From positions 212,665 to 276,664 of the forward strand of contig SVUK01000004.1 in NCBI GenBank assembly GCA_015063325.1: a stretch of DNA of 64,000 bases, in the 5' to 3' direction. A program made the translations under genes and the position numbers. Positions 50,392 through 61,055 of this stretch are shown in pieces. Source of the stretch: Oscillospiraceae bacterium. GTDB taxonomy: Bacteria; Bacillota; Clostridia; Oscillospirales; CAG-272. Numbering within the stretch: the first letter of the stretch is position 1; each line of letters starts with the position of its first letter. Below the pieces are notes generated by a model. It made no database searches. It was not told the origin of the DNA and saw nothing but the letters and a program-made list of their open reading frames with translations.

Positions 50392-52380
50392 ATGGACGCG
50401 TTTCAGCTTAAAAGTGATTTTGTACCTACCGGAGACCAGCCTGCCGCGATTGAGTCTCTTTGCCGCGGATTGAACGAAGGGCAGAGGATGCAGACGCTTC
50501 TCGGCGTTACCGGTTCGGGCAAGACCTTTACCATGGCGAATGTGATTGCAAAGGTCAACCGTCCCACCATCATTTTGGAGCCGAACAAGACGCTTGCGGC
50601 GCAGGTTTGCTCCGAAATGCGCGAATTTTTCCCCGAAAACGCAGTCGAGTTTTTCGTTTCTTACTACGACTATTATCAACCGGAAGCCTATATCCCCGGC
50701 AAGGATATGTATATTGAAAAGGACGCCATGATCAACGAGGAGATCGACCGTTTGCGTCACAGCGCCACCAGCGCGTTATTTGAGCGCAGAGATGTGATTA
50801 TTGTAGCGTCGGTTTCCTGCATCTATTCCTTGGGCGACCCTTCGGAATACAGCGGATTGGTGCTTGCCGTTCGCACGGGAATGCAGATGAGCCGCGATAT
50901 TTTCATTCGCAAACTGGTGGCAAACAGCTACAACCGCAACGATTTTACGCTTGTGCGCGATTGTTTCCGTGTTAACGGTGACACGGTGGAAGTTGTTCCC
51001 TCCAACATGAACGACAGCGCGATTCGCGTGGAATTTTTCGGCGATGAAATTGACCGCATTTCGGAGATCAATATTGTTACGGGTGAGTTGAAACGGTTGC
51101 TCTCTTACGCCGCCATCTACCCGGCAACGCATTATGCCGTTTCCGCCGAAAAGCAGGAGGTTGCGCTTGCCGAGATTGAGCGAGAGATGGAAGAACGGGT
51201 GAAATATTTTGAATCGGAGCACAAGCTGATCGAGGCGCAGCGCATTCGCGAGCGGGTGAAATACGATTTGGAAATGCTGCGCGAGGTAGGGTTCTGCTCA
51301 GGCGTGGAAAACTATTCCCGTATTCTTTCGGGGCGTCCGGCGGGATCCACTCCGTTTACGCTTTTGGATTATTTCCCGGACGATTACGTGATGTTCATCG
51401 ACGAATCGCACGTCACGATTCCGCAGGTGCGCGGTATGAGCGGCGGCGACACCGCGCGCAAGAAAAATTTGGTGGATTACGGTTTCCGTTTGCCGTCTGC
51501 CTACGACAACCGTCCGCTCTATTTTCACGAGTTTGAGGAGAGTATTCATCAGGCAATTTTCGTCAGCGCAACGCCGGGGGACTACGAGGAGGAACACGCC
51601 GAGCAGGTGGTGGAGCAGATTATTCGCCCCACGGGGCTTCCCGATCCCGAAATTGAAGTTCGCCCCATCGAAGGGCAGGTGGACGACCTGTTGGGCGAGA
51701 TCCGCCTGCGCGCCGAAAAAGGCGAGCGCGTGTTGGTTACAACCCTGACCAAGAAGATGGCGGAGGAGCTGACCGATTATTTTGAAAAAAACGGTGTTCG
51801 CGTCCGTTATATTCACTATAATGTGGAGACCATTGAGCGCATGGAGATCATTCGCGATCTGCGCCTCGGGGTATTTGACGTTTTGGTGGGTATCAATCTT
51901 TTGCGCGAAGGATTGGATATTCCCGAAGTTTCGCTCGTTGCGATTCTTGACGCTGACAAAGAGGGATTTTTGCGCGCGGAGAGATCCTTGATTCAAACGA
52001 TCGGACGCGCCGCACGGAATGCCGGGGGAAAGGTGATTATGTACGCCGATACCGTTACGCGCTCCATGAAAGGGGCTATTGCCGAGACGAATCGTCGCCG
52101 CGCCATTCAGCTGGCGTATAACAAAGAGCATGGGATTGTTCCCAAGACGATTATCAAGGGTGTGCGCGATATCATTGAAATCGGCACCAAGGAAGAACAC
52201 GCGGCAAGGCGCGGCGAGAAGGGTAAGCCATCCCGTAAATTGACCGCAACCGAGCGCGAAAAACTGGTTGAGAGTATGACCCGTGAAATGAAGTCCGCCG
52301 CCGCTAAGCTGGAGTTTGAACAGGCGGCATATCTGCGTGACCGTATTCGCAAGATCCGCGAAGGAAAGGTCGATTTTTAA
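50392..52380 (+). CDS. uvrB: excinuclease ABC subunit B
   Basis: DNA-damage recognition helicase of nucleotide excision repair. The 662-residue protein has Walker [11 protein letters not shown] near residue 38, the beta-hairpin [10 protein letters not shown] near 91, helicase motifs DESHVT near 341 and [10 protein letters not shown] near 505, QTIGRAARN near 535, and a C-terminal UVR motif ([13 protein letters not shown]) that contacts UvrC. AAAGGAGGAG precedes the ATG. Followed 38 bp later by uvrA. Confidence 0.98.
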   Translation: MDAFQLKSDFVPTGDQPAAIESLCRGLNEGQRMQTLLGVTGSGKTFTMANVIAKVNRPTIILEPNKTLAAQVCSEMREFFPENAVEFFVSYYDYYQPEAYIPGKDMYIEKDAMINEEIDRLRHSATSALFERRDVIIVASVSCIYSLGDPSEYSGLVLAVRTGMQMSRDIFIRKLVANSYNRNDFTLVRDCFRVNGDTVEVVPSNMNDSAIRVEFFGDEIDRISEINIVTGELKRLLSYAAIYPATHYAVSAEKQEVALAEIEREMEERVKYFESEHKLIEAQRIRERVKYDLEMLREVGFCSGVENYSRILSGRPAGSTPFTLLDYFPDDYVMFIDESHVTIPQVRGMSGGDTARKKNLVDYGFRLPSAYDNRPLYFHEFEESIHQAIFVSATPGDYEEEHAEQVVEQIIRPTGLPDPEIEVRPIEGQVDDLLGEIRLRAEKGERVLVTTLTKKMAEELTDYFEKNGVRVRYIHYNVETIERMEIIRDLRLGVFDVLVGINLLREGLDIPEVSLVAILDADKEGFLRAERSLIQTIGRAARNAGGKVIMYADTVTRSMKGAIAETNRRRAIQLAYNKEHGIVPKTIIKGVRDIIEIGTKEEHAARRGEKGKPSRKLTATEREKLVESMTREMKSAAAKLEFEQAAYLRDRIRKIREGKVDF

Positions 52381-52418
52381 GTCTGTTTATTGATTTTTTT
52401 ATCAGGAGCAAAACCGAA

Positions 52419-55268
52419 ATGCCGAAAATGATTCAGATCCGCGGTGCGCGCGTTCACAATTTAAAAAATATCAATTTGGACATTCCGCGCGACAAATTTG
52501 TTGTGTTGACCGGGCTTTCCGGCTCGGGAAAGTCCTCGCTTGCGTTTGACACCGTCTATGCCGAGGGGCATCGTCGCTTTGTGGAGTCGCTTTCCTCCTA
52601 TGCCCGTATGTTTTTGGGGCAATTGGACAAGCCGGACGTGGATTCCATTGAGGGACTTTCCCCTGCCATTGCCATTGATCAAAAGACCACCTCCAAAAAT
52701 CCGCGTTCCACCGTGGGTACGGTAACCGAGATTTACGATTACCTCCGTTTGCTTTACGCGCGTATCGGGATTCCGCACTGCCCGGTTTGCGGCAAGGAGA
52801 TCCGCCAGCAGACCACCGATCAGATCATCGATCGGATTCTCGCTTTGCCGGAAGGAACCCGTTTTGTTATACTTGCGCCAATCGTCCGCTCGCAGAAGGG
52901 GATGCACGAAAAGGTGTTTGCCGACGCGAAAAAGCGCGGTTATGTGCGCGTTCGGGTGGACGGAAATCTTTACGATCTTTCCGAGACCATTGAACTGGAT
53001 AAAAACAAAAAGCACAACATTGAGATTGTGGTCGACCGTCTCGTTTTGCGCGAGGGAATGGAATCCCGTCTTGCCGATTCGGTGGAAAATGCTCTTGCGG
53101 TTGCCGACGGTCATCTGATCGTTCAAACCGCGCCCCGAGAAGGGGAGGGGGAGGCGCAGGAGCTGGAATTTTCACAATCTTACGCCTGCGAAGAACACGG
53201 CATTTCCTTTGGTGAATTGGAGCCGCGGATGTTTTCTTTCAACAATCCGATCGGCGCTTGTCCGCATTGCTCCGGCTTGGGCGAAATGCAACGCATTGCC
53301 GTGAACCGTTTGATTCCCAACAAAAAGCTCTCCCTGCGCGGCGGAGCCATTGCCGTTAATGGGTTCAAAACGCTGGAAGAAGAAAGCTGGAACGGTCCCT
53401 TATTCGCCGCCGTCGGAGAACGGCACGGGTTTTCACTGGATACCCCGGTTGACGATTTTACCCCCGAACAATACGATCTTTTGATGTATGGAACAGGTGA
53501 TGAAACCTATTCGATCGACCGCTGGTTTGGGCGCGAAGAGCATCATCAGAAGACGAAATTCGAGGGGCTGGTTGCCATGATCGAAAATCGTGTGAAAATG
53601 TATGGAAACGATTATTACGATCAGTTCATTGAGGCTGCTCCATGTCCGGAATGCGGCGGACGCCGGCTCTCCCCGACGATGCTTGCCGTTACGGTTGGAG
53701 GATTGAACATTTACGAATTCTGCGCGCTCTCGGTGGAGAAATCGCTGGAATTTTTGAATCAACTGGAATTGACGCAGTCGGAGCAGAAGATTGCTTCCGA
53801 AATCCTCAAAGAGATTCGCGCGCGGCTGTCTTTCCTTGTCAGCGTTGGCTTGAATTATCTTGCGCTTGCAAACAAATCGGGTACGCTCTCGGGCGGTGAA
53901 GCACAGCGCATTCGTCTTGCAACGCAGATCGGTTCGTCGCTGGTCGGCGTGCTGTATATTCTCGACGAGCCGAGCATCGGTCTTCACCAGCGCGACAACT
54001 CCAAACTGATTGCAACGCTTTGCCGTTTGTGCGATCTCGGTAACACTGTGATTGTAGTGGAGCACGATGAGGAGACAATGGAAAGCGCCGATTATCTGAT
54101 TGATATCGGACCGGGCGCCGGTATTCACGGCGGTGAGGTCGTCTTTGCCGGGACGCCGCAGGAGATGATGCAGTGCGAAAAATCCATTACAGGGCTGTAT
54201 CTTTCCGGCAAAAAAAGAATTCCGGTGCCCCAAAAGCGGCGGCAGGGGAACGGCGAATTCCTCTCGGTGCGCGGCGCCGCGCAGAACAACCTCAAAAAGC
54301 TGGATGTGGATATTCCGCTGGGTTGTTTCGTCTGTGTGACCGGCGTTTCGGGCTCGGGCAAATCTTCACTGATCAACGAGATTGTCTATCCCGTTCTTGC
54401 TGAGCGGCTCAATCGCGCCGTGACCTATGCCGGCAAATATGACGAGATCACCGGCGTTGAAAATTTGGACAAGGTGATTTGCATTGACCAGGACCCCATT
54501 GGGCGCACGCCGCGCTCCAATCCGGCAACCTATACCGGCGTGTTCAACGACATTCGCGATCTGTTTGCAAAAACCAAGGACGCCAAAGCCAAGGGATTTA
54601 CCCCGGGGCGGTTCTCCTTCAATGTCAAGGGTGGTCGATGCGAAGCCTGCGAGGGCGACGGCGTGAAAAAGATTGAAATGCACTTTTTGCCCGACGTTTA
54701 CGTGACCTGCGACGTTTGCAAAGGGAAACGCTACAACCGTGATACGCTGGACGTGCACTACAAGGGCAAAAACATTTTTGACGTGCTGGATATGACGGTG
54801 GAGGAGGGCGTTACCTTCTTTGACGGGATTCCGGCAATTTCGCGCAAACTGCAAACGCTCTACGACGTTGGGTTGGGGTATATCAAGATCGGGCAACCGG
54901 CAACCACCCTTTCGGGCGGTGAGGCGCAACGCGTCAAGCTGGCGACCGAGCTTGCACGGCGCGATACAGGAAAAACGATGTATATTTTGGACGAGCCGAC
55001 TACCGGACTGCACACCGCCGATGTGGAAAAGCTTTTGGAAATTTTGCAGCGGCTTTGCGACGCAGGCAACTCGGTATTGGTCATCGAACATAATCTGGAC
55101 GTGATTAAGTCTGCTGATCATATCATCGACCTTGGTCCCGAAGGCGGCGAGGGCGGCGGCACGCTGATTGCCCAAGGAACGCCGGAACAGGTTGCAGAAA
55201 ACGAACGTTCATATACCGGTCAATATCTGAAAAAATGGTTTGCAAAATCCAAAAACAAACCGGAATAA
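52419..55268 (+). CDS. uvrA: excinuclease ABC subunit A
   Basis: Damage-sensing ATPase that loads UvrB. The 949-residue protein has two ABC modules: [14 protein letters not shown] near residue 31 and [13 protein letters not shown] near 643, signatures [14 protein letters not shown] near 489 and [14 protein letters not shown] near 830, and zinc modules with CPVCG near 121, CPHCSG near 284 and CEACEGDG...[10 protein letters not shown] near 740-770. CAGGAG precedes the ATG. Confidence 0.98.
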   Translation: MPKMIQIRGARVHNLKNINLDIPRDKFVVLTGLSGSGKSSLAFDTVYAEGHRRFVESLSSYARMFLGQLDKPDVDSIEGLSPAIAIDQKTTSKNPRSTVGTVTEIYDYLRLLYARIGIPHCPVCGKEIRQQTTDQIIDRILALPEGTRFVILAPIVRSQKGMHEKVFADAKKRGYVRVRVDGNLYDLSETIELDKNKKHNIEIVVDRLVLREGMESRLADSVENALAVADGHLIVQTAPREGEGEAQELEFSQSYACEEHGISFGELEPRMFSFNNPIGACPHCSGLGEMQRIAVNRLIPNKKLSLRGGAIAVNGFKTLEEESWNGPLFAAVGERHGFSLDTPVDDFTPEQYDLLMYGTGDETYSIDRWFGREEHHQKTKFEGLVAMIENRVKMYGNDYYDQFIEAAPCPECGGRRLSPTMLAVTVGGLNIYEFCALSVEKSLEFLNQLELTQSEQKIASEILKEIRARLSFLVSVGLNYLALANKSGTLSGGEAQRIRLATQIGSSLVGVLYILDEPSIGLHQRDNSKLIATLCRLCDLGNTVIVVEHDEETMESADYLIDIGPGAGIHGGEVVFAGTPQEMMQCEKSITGLYLSGKKRIPVPQKRRQGNGEFLSVRGAAQNNLKKLDVDIPLGCFVCVTGVSGSGKSSLINEIVYPVLAERLNRAVTYAGKYDEITGVENLDKVICIDQDPIGRTPRSNPATYTGVFNDIRDLFAKTKDAKAKGFTPGRFSFNVKGGRCEACEGDGVKKIEMHFLPDVYVTCDVCKGKRYNRDTLDVHYKGKNIFDVLDMTVEEGVTFFDGIPAISRKLQTLYDVGLGYIKIGQPATTLSGGEAQRVKLATELARRDTGKTMYILDEPTTGLHTADVEKLLEILQRLCDAGNSVLVIEHNLDVIKSADHIIDLGPEGGEGGGTLIAQGTPEQVAENERSYTGQYLKKWFAKSKNKPE

Positions 55269-55269
55269 A

Positions 55270-55317
55270 AAAGAAAAGCGATCCCCGATCTTTTTTCGGG
55301 GTCGCTTTTCTTTTTTT
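55270..55317 (+). terminator. terminator after uvrA
   Basis: Stem AAAGAAAAGCGA-T-CCCCGA with TCGGGG-T-CGCTTTTCTTT, then a T-run. It is close to palindromic, so it may also serve the convergent murA gene. Confidence 0.9.
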
Positions 55318-55328
55318 ACTTGGTTTTT

Positions 55329-55383
55329 AGTCAACTTTTAGTCAACTTTTCGTTGGCTTTTAGCTAACTTTTCGTCAGCTTTT
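55329..55383. repeat. five 11-bp tandem repeats spanning the murA stop codon
   Basis: Units AGTCAACTTTT, AGTCAACTTTT, CGTTGGCTTTT, AGCTAACTTTT, CGTCAGCTTTT. The last two encode the final residues of MurA and its TAG stop; the first three lie beyond it. Confidence 0.85.
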
Positions 55384-56641
55384 CGTCCTTTTTTGAAATA
55401 TCGGCGCCGACATCGGTTAGCTTTTTCAAAAAATCAGGGTAGCCGCGTTCGATATGGTGTATTTCACCGAGTTCCGTTTCACCTTCGGCGCAAAGTCCGG
55501 CAATCAGCAGGGCGGCGCCGCCGCGCAGATCGGTTGCGCGAACACATGCTCCTTGTAGGCGGTCGCCGCCCGGGAAATCGGCAAAATCGTCGGCGAGCAG
55601 AACGGTTCCGCCCATGCGGCAAAGTTCCGCGGTATACTGAAAGCGGCTCTTCCAAACGCGCTCGTAAATACGTCCGCCGCCGCGTGAAAGGCAGAGAAGC
55701 GGTGCAAACTGCGGTTGCAAATCGGTGGGAAATCCCGGGTATGGTGCCGTTTCCAGCACGGTTCCGTAAAGGTTGCCGGAGCGTTCCACGGTCAAGTGTT
55801 TCTCGGAAACGACAATTTCCGCTCCCATTTTCCGCAAGGGGGAAACTACTGCGCCGAGATGATCGGGGCAAAGGTTGGAAAGCCGCAGTTTTCCGCCCGT
55901 GGCGCAAGCGGCGCAAAGGTAGGTCCCGGCTTCGATCATATCCGGCACGACGCGATAACGCGTTCCATGGAGCTTGGAAACGCCGCGAATGGTAACGCAT
56001 GGACTTCCTGCTCCGGAAATCTCCGCGCCGCAGGCATTCAAGAAATTTGCAAGATCGACAATGTGCGGTTCACGCGCCGCGTTTGCAATTACGGTCGTTC
56101 CTTCGGCAAGTGCGGCGGCAAGAATACCGTTTACCGTTGCTCCCACCGATGGAAAATCCAAACGGACGGTTGCGCTGTGCAGTCCTCTCGGCGCGGTGGT
56201 ACGAAGAATTCCGTTTTCACATTCGATCGTTGCTCCCATCGATTCCAAAAGCCGAAAATGTTGGTCGAGCGGACGTGTCCCAAAATTACAGCCGCCGGGA
56301 ATGCCGGTTGCAATTCTTCCGAACCGCCCCAATCCGGCGCCGAGCAGATAGGAGGAACCGCGCAGTGTGGAGGTCAGCGAGAGGGGGACGGCATCCGGAT
56401 CGACATTTTTTGTTTGGATGCGGATTGCGTTTGGAGAAAGCCGTTTTGTTTCCGCTCCCATTTTACAAAGGATTTGCAGGGTTGTTTCAATATCGGTAAC
56501 CGGGGGCAAATCTTCCAGTGTGACCTCGTCGCGCACCAAAATGAGCGCAAACAGGATGGGCAGGGCGGCGTTTTTCATTCCGTCCACCCGAATTTCACCG
56601 CGCAAAGGTCTGCCTCCCCGGATCAAAAGATACGGAGTCAT
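55364..56641 (-). CDS. murA: UDP-N-acetylglucosamine 1-carboxyvinyltransferase
   Basis: First committed enzyme of peptidoglycan synthesis, adding enolpyruvate from PEP to UDP-GlcNAc; the target of fosfomycin. The 425-residue protein has the catalytic Lys-Asn in GMKNAALPI near residue 22 and the active-site cysteine in PGGCNFGTRPLDQH near 115, so it should be fosfomycin-sensitive. ATG 56641 has AAGGA upstream. It ends in TAG inside a tandem repeat; the last residues (KLTKS) are repeat-encoded. Bacillota often have two murA paralogues; which one this is cannot be told. Confidence 0.95.
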   Translation of the reverse strand: MTPYLLIRGGRPLRGEIRVDGMKNAALPILFALILVRDEVTLEDLPPVTDIETTLQILCKMGAETKRLSPNAIRIQTKNVDPDAVPLSLTSTLRGSSYLLGAGLGRFGRIATGIPGGCNFGTRPLDQHFRLLESMGATIECENGILRTTAPRGLHSATVRLDFPSVGATVNGILAAALAEGTTVIANAAREPHIVDLANFLNACGAEISGAGSPCVTIRGVSKLHGTRYRVVPDMIEAGTYLCAACATGGKLRLSNLCPDHLGAVVSPLRKMGAEIVVSEKHLTVERSGNLYGTVLETAPYPGFPTDLQPQFAPLLCLSRGGGRIYERVWKSRFQYTAELCRMGGTVLLADDFADFPGGDRLQGACVRATDLRGGAALLIAGLCAEGETELGEIHHIERGYPDFLKKLTDVGADISKKDEKLTKS

Positions 56642-56684
56642 GGCAAAAGAAATCCTTTCCCGATCCTTATGCCCCAAAGAATGG

Positions 56685-56742
56685 AAATGACCGTTTTTTA
56701 CGCTCTGTTAAGCGCGAAAAACGGTCATTTTCTTTCTTTTTT
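56685..56742. terminator. hairpin between the DUF3810 gene and murA
   Basis: AAATGACCGTTTTT (56685-56698) pairs with AAAAACGGTCATTT (56717-56730), with an inner CGCT/AGCG stem. T-rich sequence follows on the plus strand only, although both neighbours are on the minus strand. Confidence 0.6.
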
Positions 56743-56813
56743 CCTTTTTTTCGAGGCGAAGGACCGAAGTTCTTTCACCACAAGTATATGAATCATTGAA
56801 TGGAAAGGTGCAT

Positions 56814-57926
56814 TCAGGAGGCAGGCAAACGATTGCGGAAGAAAGCGACGGCAAGGTCTACGACCAAATCGTAACTGCGCGTGCCTGCCTCTGCTCCCTG
56901 CGAATGCAGATAGATATCGTTCACTTTTTCGCTTGTCGAGGCGATCACGTTGTCGCGGTAACGTTCAAAAAAGGCGGCGTAGGCGCGTTCCTCGTTTTGC
57001 ACACGGTAGTCCAACCGGTTCCAAACGTCTTTCCAAAGCTCGTAATCGGCGGAGTACAGCGCGTTGGAAACGTACTCGTAAAGATTGAGATACCCACTGT
57101 ATTGCAGATAGGCATCGTCCGAGCAATAACAGACCAAAAAGGCGATAAAGTTGGCTTCGTCCTCTCGCGCAACGCCGCGCTGATGGGCAAGCTCATGCGC
57201 CGCTGTGAAGGGAATGCCGTAGTCGGGAAAATCGACATTGATATTCGCCTCTCCTGTAAAAAAGGTGTAAATGCCTGTGATGTGCGCATAAGAGAACAGG
57301 TTGCTTATCAGAATTGGTTTGACACGGCTGTAAAAATGATTCGGAAAGGATTTATCAAGGGTATATTGATCGTATGCTGCCATTAGTTTTTCGTTCATTT
57401 CGGCAATTGTATAGGGCAGAATGGTCGATCCGGAATCCAGCGCGTCAAATTCAGGGGCAAGGGCGTTGATCTTCTCGGAAAGGAGCAGAGCGGTTTGATA
57501 GAGCTCCTCCGTTGAAACGGGTGTGCGCTCCAAGCCGAGTTTTCGATCGAGTGTTGTTCCGTAATATCCGGGGGCAAAGCAAAGAACGAACAGAATTGCA
57601 ATCAAACAAACCCCTGCAACCAAGCGCCCGAAAAAGACGCGCATTGCCGCGGTGCTTTGGGAATGGACGCAGATGATGCGCCAAACCACGATTCCGAGAA
57701 AAACTGGACTGAACAAGAGAAGCAGTTCGGCAAACGAGAAGGGAAGCCAGGCGGTCAGATAAGAGAGCACCTGTCTGCCGAAATTGCTGATCCGGCGATT
57801 AAACCAGTCGGCAAATGCAGGAATGCGGACAAACAGAAAGTAAAGGAGGAGGCATATTCCGGCAAGTGCATAAAGCACTTTACAGAAAACCGAAATTTTC
57901 GGTTGTTTGTTTTTCGGTTCCATCAT
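56814..57926 (-). CDS. DUF3810 membrane protein, putative metalloprotease
   Basis: A 370-residue protein with three hydrophobic segments near the N-terminus (about 15-35, 60-85, 95-118), then a large outer domain. The zinc-protease-like motif TAAHELAHQRGVAREDEANF (HExxH near residue 243, with a downstream glutamate) marks the DUF3810 family. Activity has not, to my knowledge, been shown. It lies upstream of murA on the same strand, but the hairpin in between suggests separate transcription. Confidence 0.82.
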   Translation of the reverse strand: MMEPKNKQPKISVFCKVLYALAGICLLLYFLFVRIPAFADWFNRRISNFGRQVLSYLTAWLPFSFAELLLLFSPVFLGIVVWRIICVHSQSTAAMRVFFGRLVAGVCLIAILFVLCFAPGYYGTTLDRKLGLERTPVSTEELYQTALLLSEKINALAPEFDALDSGSTILPYTIAEMNEKLMAAYDQYTLDKSFPNHFYSRVKPILISNLFSYAHITGIYTFFTGEANINVDFPDYGIPFTAAHELAHQRGVAREDEANFIAFLVCYCSDDAYLQYSGYLNLYEYVSNALYSADYELWKDVWNRLDYRVQNEERAYAAFFERYRDNVIASTSEKVNDIYLHSQGAEAGTRSYDLVVDLAVAFFRNRLPAS

Positions 57927-57961
57927 TCTCTCCTTTCTGCTTTTTTATATGTTCAGAGACG

Positions 57962-58888
57962 TTAAAACAAATCATTCGGAAGTTCAAAATTCGGAAAAAG
58001 GGAAGCAAGCAGAGTTGCAAAATCGGTCGGCGGCGGTGCAATCATCGTGAAAAACTTGCCGGTTGTCGGATGCGGAAAGGTCAACGAATATGCGTGAAGC
58101 GCCTGCCGGGGGATGCGGTTGTCGGGAGTCCCGTAAAGATCGTCCGAAAGAATCGGGCAACCGAGCGAGGCGAAATGAACGCGGAGCTGGTGCGTTCTTC
58201 CGGTCAGCGGCCGTGCGGCGACCAGAGAACAGCCCCCTGCGCGAGCCAAAACGCGATATTCGGTTACAGCCGGCTCGGCATCGGGGGTTTCGGGGGTACA
58301 AACCTCCCGAACAATGATGCTTTCTTCGGTGCGGTGGAGCGGTTTTTCAATTCTGCCCGAATCCGGCAGATGGTCGCCTTGCAGAACGGCAAGGTAGATT
58401 TTGCGAATCTTTCCGGCTTGCATGGCGGAAGTCAACCGCCCGGCGGCGAGTTTGTTCCGCGCAATCAGCAAAAGACCGCTGGTGTCTCGATCCAGCCGGT
58501 TGACCGGCCGAAAAACAAACGGAATGCCCATTTCGCGGTAGCGAAAGGCAAGCGCGTTGGCAACGGTGTCGCGGTAGTGGTCATGCGAAGGATGGGTAGG
58601 CATTTTTGCCGGTTTGTTGGGGAGAACAATGTCCGAATCCTCATACAGGATCGGCAATTCCAGTTCGATCGGTTCCAAACGCGCTTGCGCGGTATTGTCG
58701 CAGATGGCAAGCGATAGGTGGTCTCCCGGTTGCAGAACGCGGCGAACGGTGACGCGCTCGCCGTTCACAAGGATTCCGTCCTCTCGATATTTCAGATATT
58801 TAATCATTTTGGAGGAAAGCGAAAGGCGCAATTTCAAAAAAATGCCAACTGGTTTTCCGGCGTCTGTCCCGGAAATGTGGAATTCCAT
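57962..58888 (-). CDS. RluA-family pseudouridine synthase
   Basis: Converts uridine to pseudouridine in rRNA or tRNA. The 308-residue protein has an N-terminal S4-like RNA-binding part (about 10-75), then the catalytic motif FRPVNRLDRDTSGLLLIAR near 125 (catalytic Asp in RLDRDTSG) and ARPLTGRTHQLRVHFASLGCPILSDDLYG near 232. GGAGGA supports ATG 58888 rather than the ATG 6 nt upstream. The target position is not predictable. Divergent from the LRR lipoprotein. Confidence 0.93.
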   Translation of the reverse strand: MEFHISGTDAGKPVGIFLKLRLSLSSKMIKYLKYREDGILVNGERVTVRRVLQPGDHLSLAICDNTAQARLEPIELELPILYEDSDIVLPNKPAKMPTHPSHDHYRDTVANALAFRYREMGIPFVFRPVNRLDRDTSGLLLIARNKLAAGRLTSAMQAGKIRKIYLAVLQGDHLPDSGRIEKPLHRTEESIIVREVCTPETPDAEPAVTEYRVLARAGGCSLVAARPLTGRTHQLRVHFASLGCPILSDDLYGTPDNRIPRQALHAYSLTFPHPTTGKFFTMIAPPPTDFATLLASLFPNFELPNDLF

Positions 58889-58919
58889 GCACATTCCTCC
58901 TCAAAAAGACGATATTCCT

Positions 58920-58948
58920 ATTATATCATTCGATTTGCCCGTTTACAA
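58920..58948 (-). promoter_or_regulatory. promoter of the pseudouridine synthase gene
   Basis: Minus strand TTGTAA (58948-58943), 17-bp spacer, TATAAT (58925-58920). Confidence 0.7.
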
Positions 58949-58977
58949 GAGCTGAGGGGGCATTTTTGAAAAAAGAC

Positions 58978-59006
58978 TTGCACAAAATCAAAAAATGTGC
59001 TACACT
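58978..59006 (+). promoter_or_regulatory. promoter of the LRR lipoprotein gene
   Basis: TTGCAC (58978-58983), 17-bp spacer, TACACT (59001-59006). Confidence 0.6.
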
Positions 59007-59044
59007 ATCCTGTGAAAAAAAGAAGAGAGAGGGAGAATCGGAAA

Positions 59045-60259
59045 ATGAAGCGGATTTGGTTGGTGTTGGTTTGTTTTTGTCTGCTGTTTACCGCCTGCGG
59101 CGAAAAGCAGGAGAATACCGGAGAACCGGAAACGTTACCGCCTCTTCCGGAACCGATTCCGCAAACCGAACTTTTCCCCGATGAAACCGACTATGCCGCC
59201 ATGCTTTCCGCGGTGTTTGACGATGTGGAGGACGCACCGCTGACAGATTTTGCCTTTGAAGTGCAGGGAAAAACCGCAACTTTGACCGCTTATCTCGGAA
59301 CTGCCGAGGCTGTTCGTGTTCCCGAACGGGTAGGCGATGCGGTAATCACCCGAATTGCCGACGGCGTTTTTGCAAATCGCTCCGATTTAAAAATCCTCAT
59401 TCTGCCGGAAACAATTGCCGAATACGGAAATGATCTTTTGAAAGACACTGCACTGACCGCGCTGTGCGCGCCCTACCCCCAAACGCTCGATTATCTTGGT
59501 TCTCTTTGGGGAATTGCGGAATCGATCGGCAATCGTGCGCCGATAATTAAGTCTTTACAATACCTCAAATTGCTTGCTCCGCAAACCGAAACCGAACCTT
59601 TCCGTCTTCCGGCAAATAGTTTGTCCGATTGCTTGGGTTTAATTGCTTTGGAGCTGCCCGAAGGGAGCGAGCTTGGTGGTTCTGCGCTCGCAAACTGCGA
59701 GAAATTGGCATATTTGAACGCAGAAACGCTGACAAGCGTTGGCGAAAAGGCGTTGGACGGCTGTGTTTCTTTGCAAGAGCTGAAATTTAGCGGCAGTCTT
59801 ACCAAAATGGGATTTGCCGCTTTGCGCGGTTGCCGGAGTTTGATGAAATTGGAACTTCCGTTCATCGGCTCATCGGCAGAAAAACAAACGGGTATGCCCT
59901 CCGAACGCACCGATTTTCTCGGTTTTGTTTTCGGCGCTGTAAAACCGGCATTTGCAAAAGGATTTTATCCGCCGTTTTTGCAAAAGGTTACGATTTTGGA
60001 AGGATGCGATGAATTGCCCGACTTTGCGCTTTACGAGTGCGTTTCTTTAACCGCGCTTTCTTTGCCGTATTCTTTAAAACGAATCGGCGGACGGGCGCTT
60101 GCCGGATGTACTTCGCTCAAAGTGCTCTCTTTGCCCGAAGGTTGCGCCGAGATCGGAGACGCCGCCTGTGCCGGATGCACGGCTTTGATTACTGTTTATA
60201 ATTTGCGCGAACAAATTAAAATCGGGCAGAATGCCTTTTTGAATTGCCCGTTGAAGTGA
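59045..60259 (+). CDS. lipoprotein with BspA-type leucine-rich repeats
   Basis: A 404-residue lipoprotein (lipobox FTAC near residue 17) with a proline/glutamate-rich linker and several BspA-like leucine-rich repeats, for example LALELPEGSELGGSALANCEKLAYL, TSVGEKALDGCVSLQEL and LSLPEGCAEIGDAACAGCTAL. It is probably a surface protein for binding or sensing; ligand unknown. GAGGGAG precedes ATG 59045. Single gene with its own promoter and terminator. Confidence 0.85.
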   Translation: MKRIWLVLVCFCLLFTACGEKQENTGEPETLPPLPEPIPQTELFPDETDYAAMLSAVFDDVEDAPLTDFAFEVQGKTATLTAYLGTAEAVRVPERVGDAVITRIADGVFANRSDLKILILPETIAEYGNDLLKDTALTALCAPYPQTLDYLGSLWGIAESIGNRAPIIKSLQYLKLLAPQTETEPFRLPANSLSDCLGLIALELPEGSELGGSALANCEKLAYLNAETLTSVGEKALDGCVSLQELKFSGSLTKMGFAALRGCRSLMKLELPFIGSSAEKQTGMPSERTDFLGFVFGAVKPAFAKGFYPPFLQKVTILEGCDELPDFALYECVSLTALSLPYSLKRIGGRALAGCTSLKVLSLPEGCAEIGDAACAGCTALITVYNLREQIKIGQNAFLNCPLK

Positions 60260-60272
60260 AAAAGCATTAAAA

Positions 60273-60312
60273 AAAAGAGCGGCGAACCGACCGGTTCGCC
60301 GCTCTTTTCCTT
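60273..60312 (+). terminator. terminator after the LRR lipoprotein
   Basis: 17-bp stem AAAAGAGCGGCGAACCG (60273-60289) with its complement (60292-60308), T-rich end. Also placed to stop the convergent spoIIIA operon. Confidence 0.9.
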
Positions 60313-60330
60313 TCTAAAATGACAAATACT

Positions 60331-60957
60331 TTATTTGCGGATAATGGTTACGCCTGCCGGTGCAATGCCGGTGCTGGCATAAACGATCTCGTTGATCTGT
60401 GCGATTTGGGAAGGCTGTAAATTTTCTGCTTTGACGATGATGCTGACGCTGTCTCCGTTGAGAACGGCAACGCACTGCTCAAATCCTTTTGCGGTGATCA
60501 GCGATTCCATATCTGCCTCTTTGCGGATTTCATCGGCAATGGTGGCAATTCCGGTGAGCGCTTCGTTTTTGGTTGTTTCGGCGGCTTCGGCGTTGTCAAC
60601 TACCGATTGCAGAACTTCCAGCGCTTCGTCGCGAGCGCGTTGGCGGCTGACCTGCGTTGCCGAAAAATAGGCGTCGGTAGTTGCCTTTTCGGTTTGCTCG
60701 TTGCTCTTGGACTGGTCGTTCCCTTGGGATTGGTCGGTCGTTTGTGCGTCGTATTTTTGGTAGCCGTTCGTTTTCTTGTTTCCGTTGGCGAAAAGCAACC
60801 AGTTGAGAAGCACCGCAACGGCAATCAGCAGTACCGATGCGGTGATGATTGCGTTTCTGCGCCCGAACTTTGCCATCATTCGGCGGAACTTGCCCGGTTT
60901 TTTCTCCTGCTTTACAACCTCTTCGGTTGTACTTAATTCGGTCATTTTTTCTTTCAT
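60331..60957 (-). CDS. spoIIIAH: stage III sporulation protein AH
   Basis: SpoIIIAH sits in the mother-cell membrane and binds SpoIIQ to form the channel to the forespore. The 208-residue protein has a basic cytoplasmic N-terminus, one transmembrane segment (about 37-55), a Gln/Asn/Ser linker and the conserved C-terminal ring-building domain (AYFSATQVSRQRARDEALEVLQ..., about 95-208). GGAGG supports ATG 60957. Last gene of the operon. Confidence 0.92.
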   Translation of the reverse strand: MKEKMTELSTTEEVVKQEKKPGKFRRMMAKFGRRNAIITASVLLIAVAVLLNWLLFANGNKKTNGYQKYDAQTTDQSQGNDQSKSNEQTEKATTDAYFSATQVSRQRARDEALEVLQSVVDNAEAAETTKNEALTGIATIADEIRKEADMESLITAKGFEQCVAVLNGDSVSIIVKAENLQPSQIAQINEIVYASTGIAPAGVTIIRK

Positions 60958-61055
60958 GGGGAATTCCTCCTGTTTCAAAATTCCATTTTGGATTTGTTAC
61001 ACTATATGAACGGCTTTCGGCAAATATGCCGCCGAGAAACAAAATTTGATCGGAT

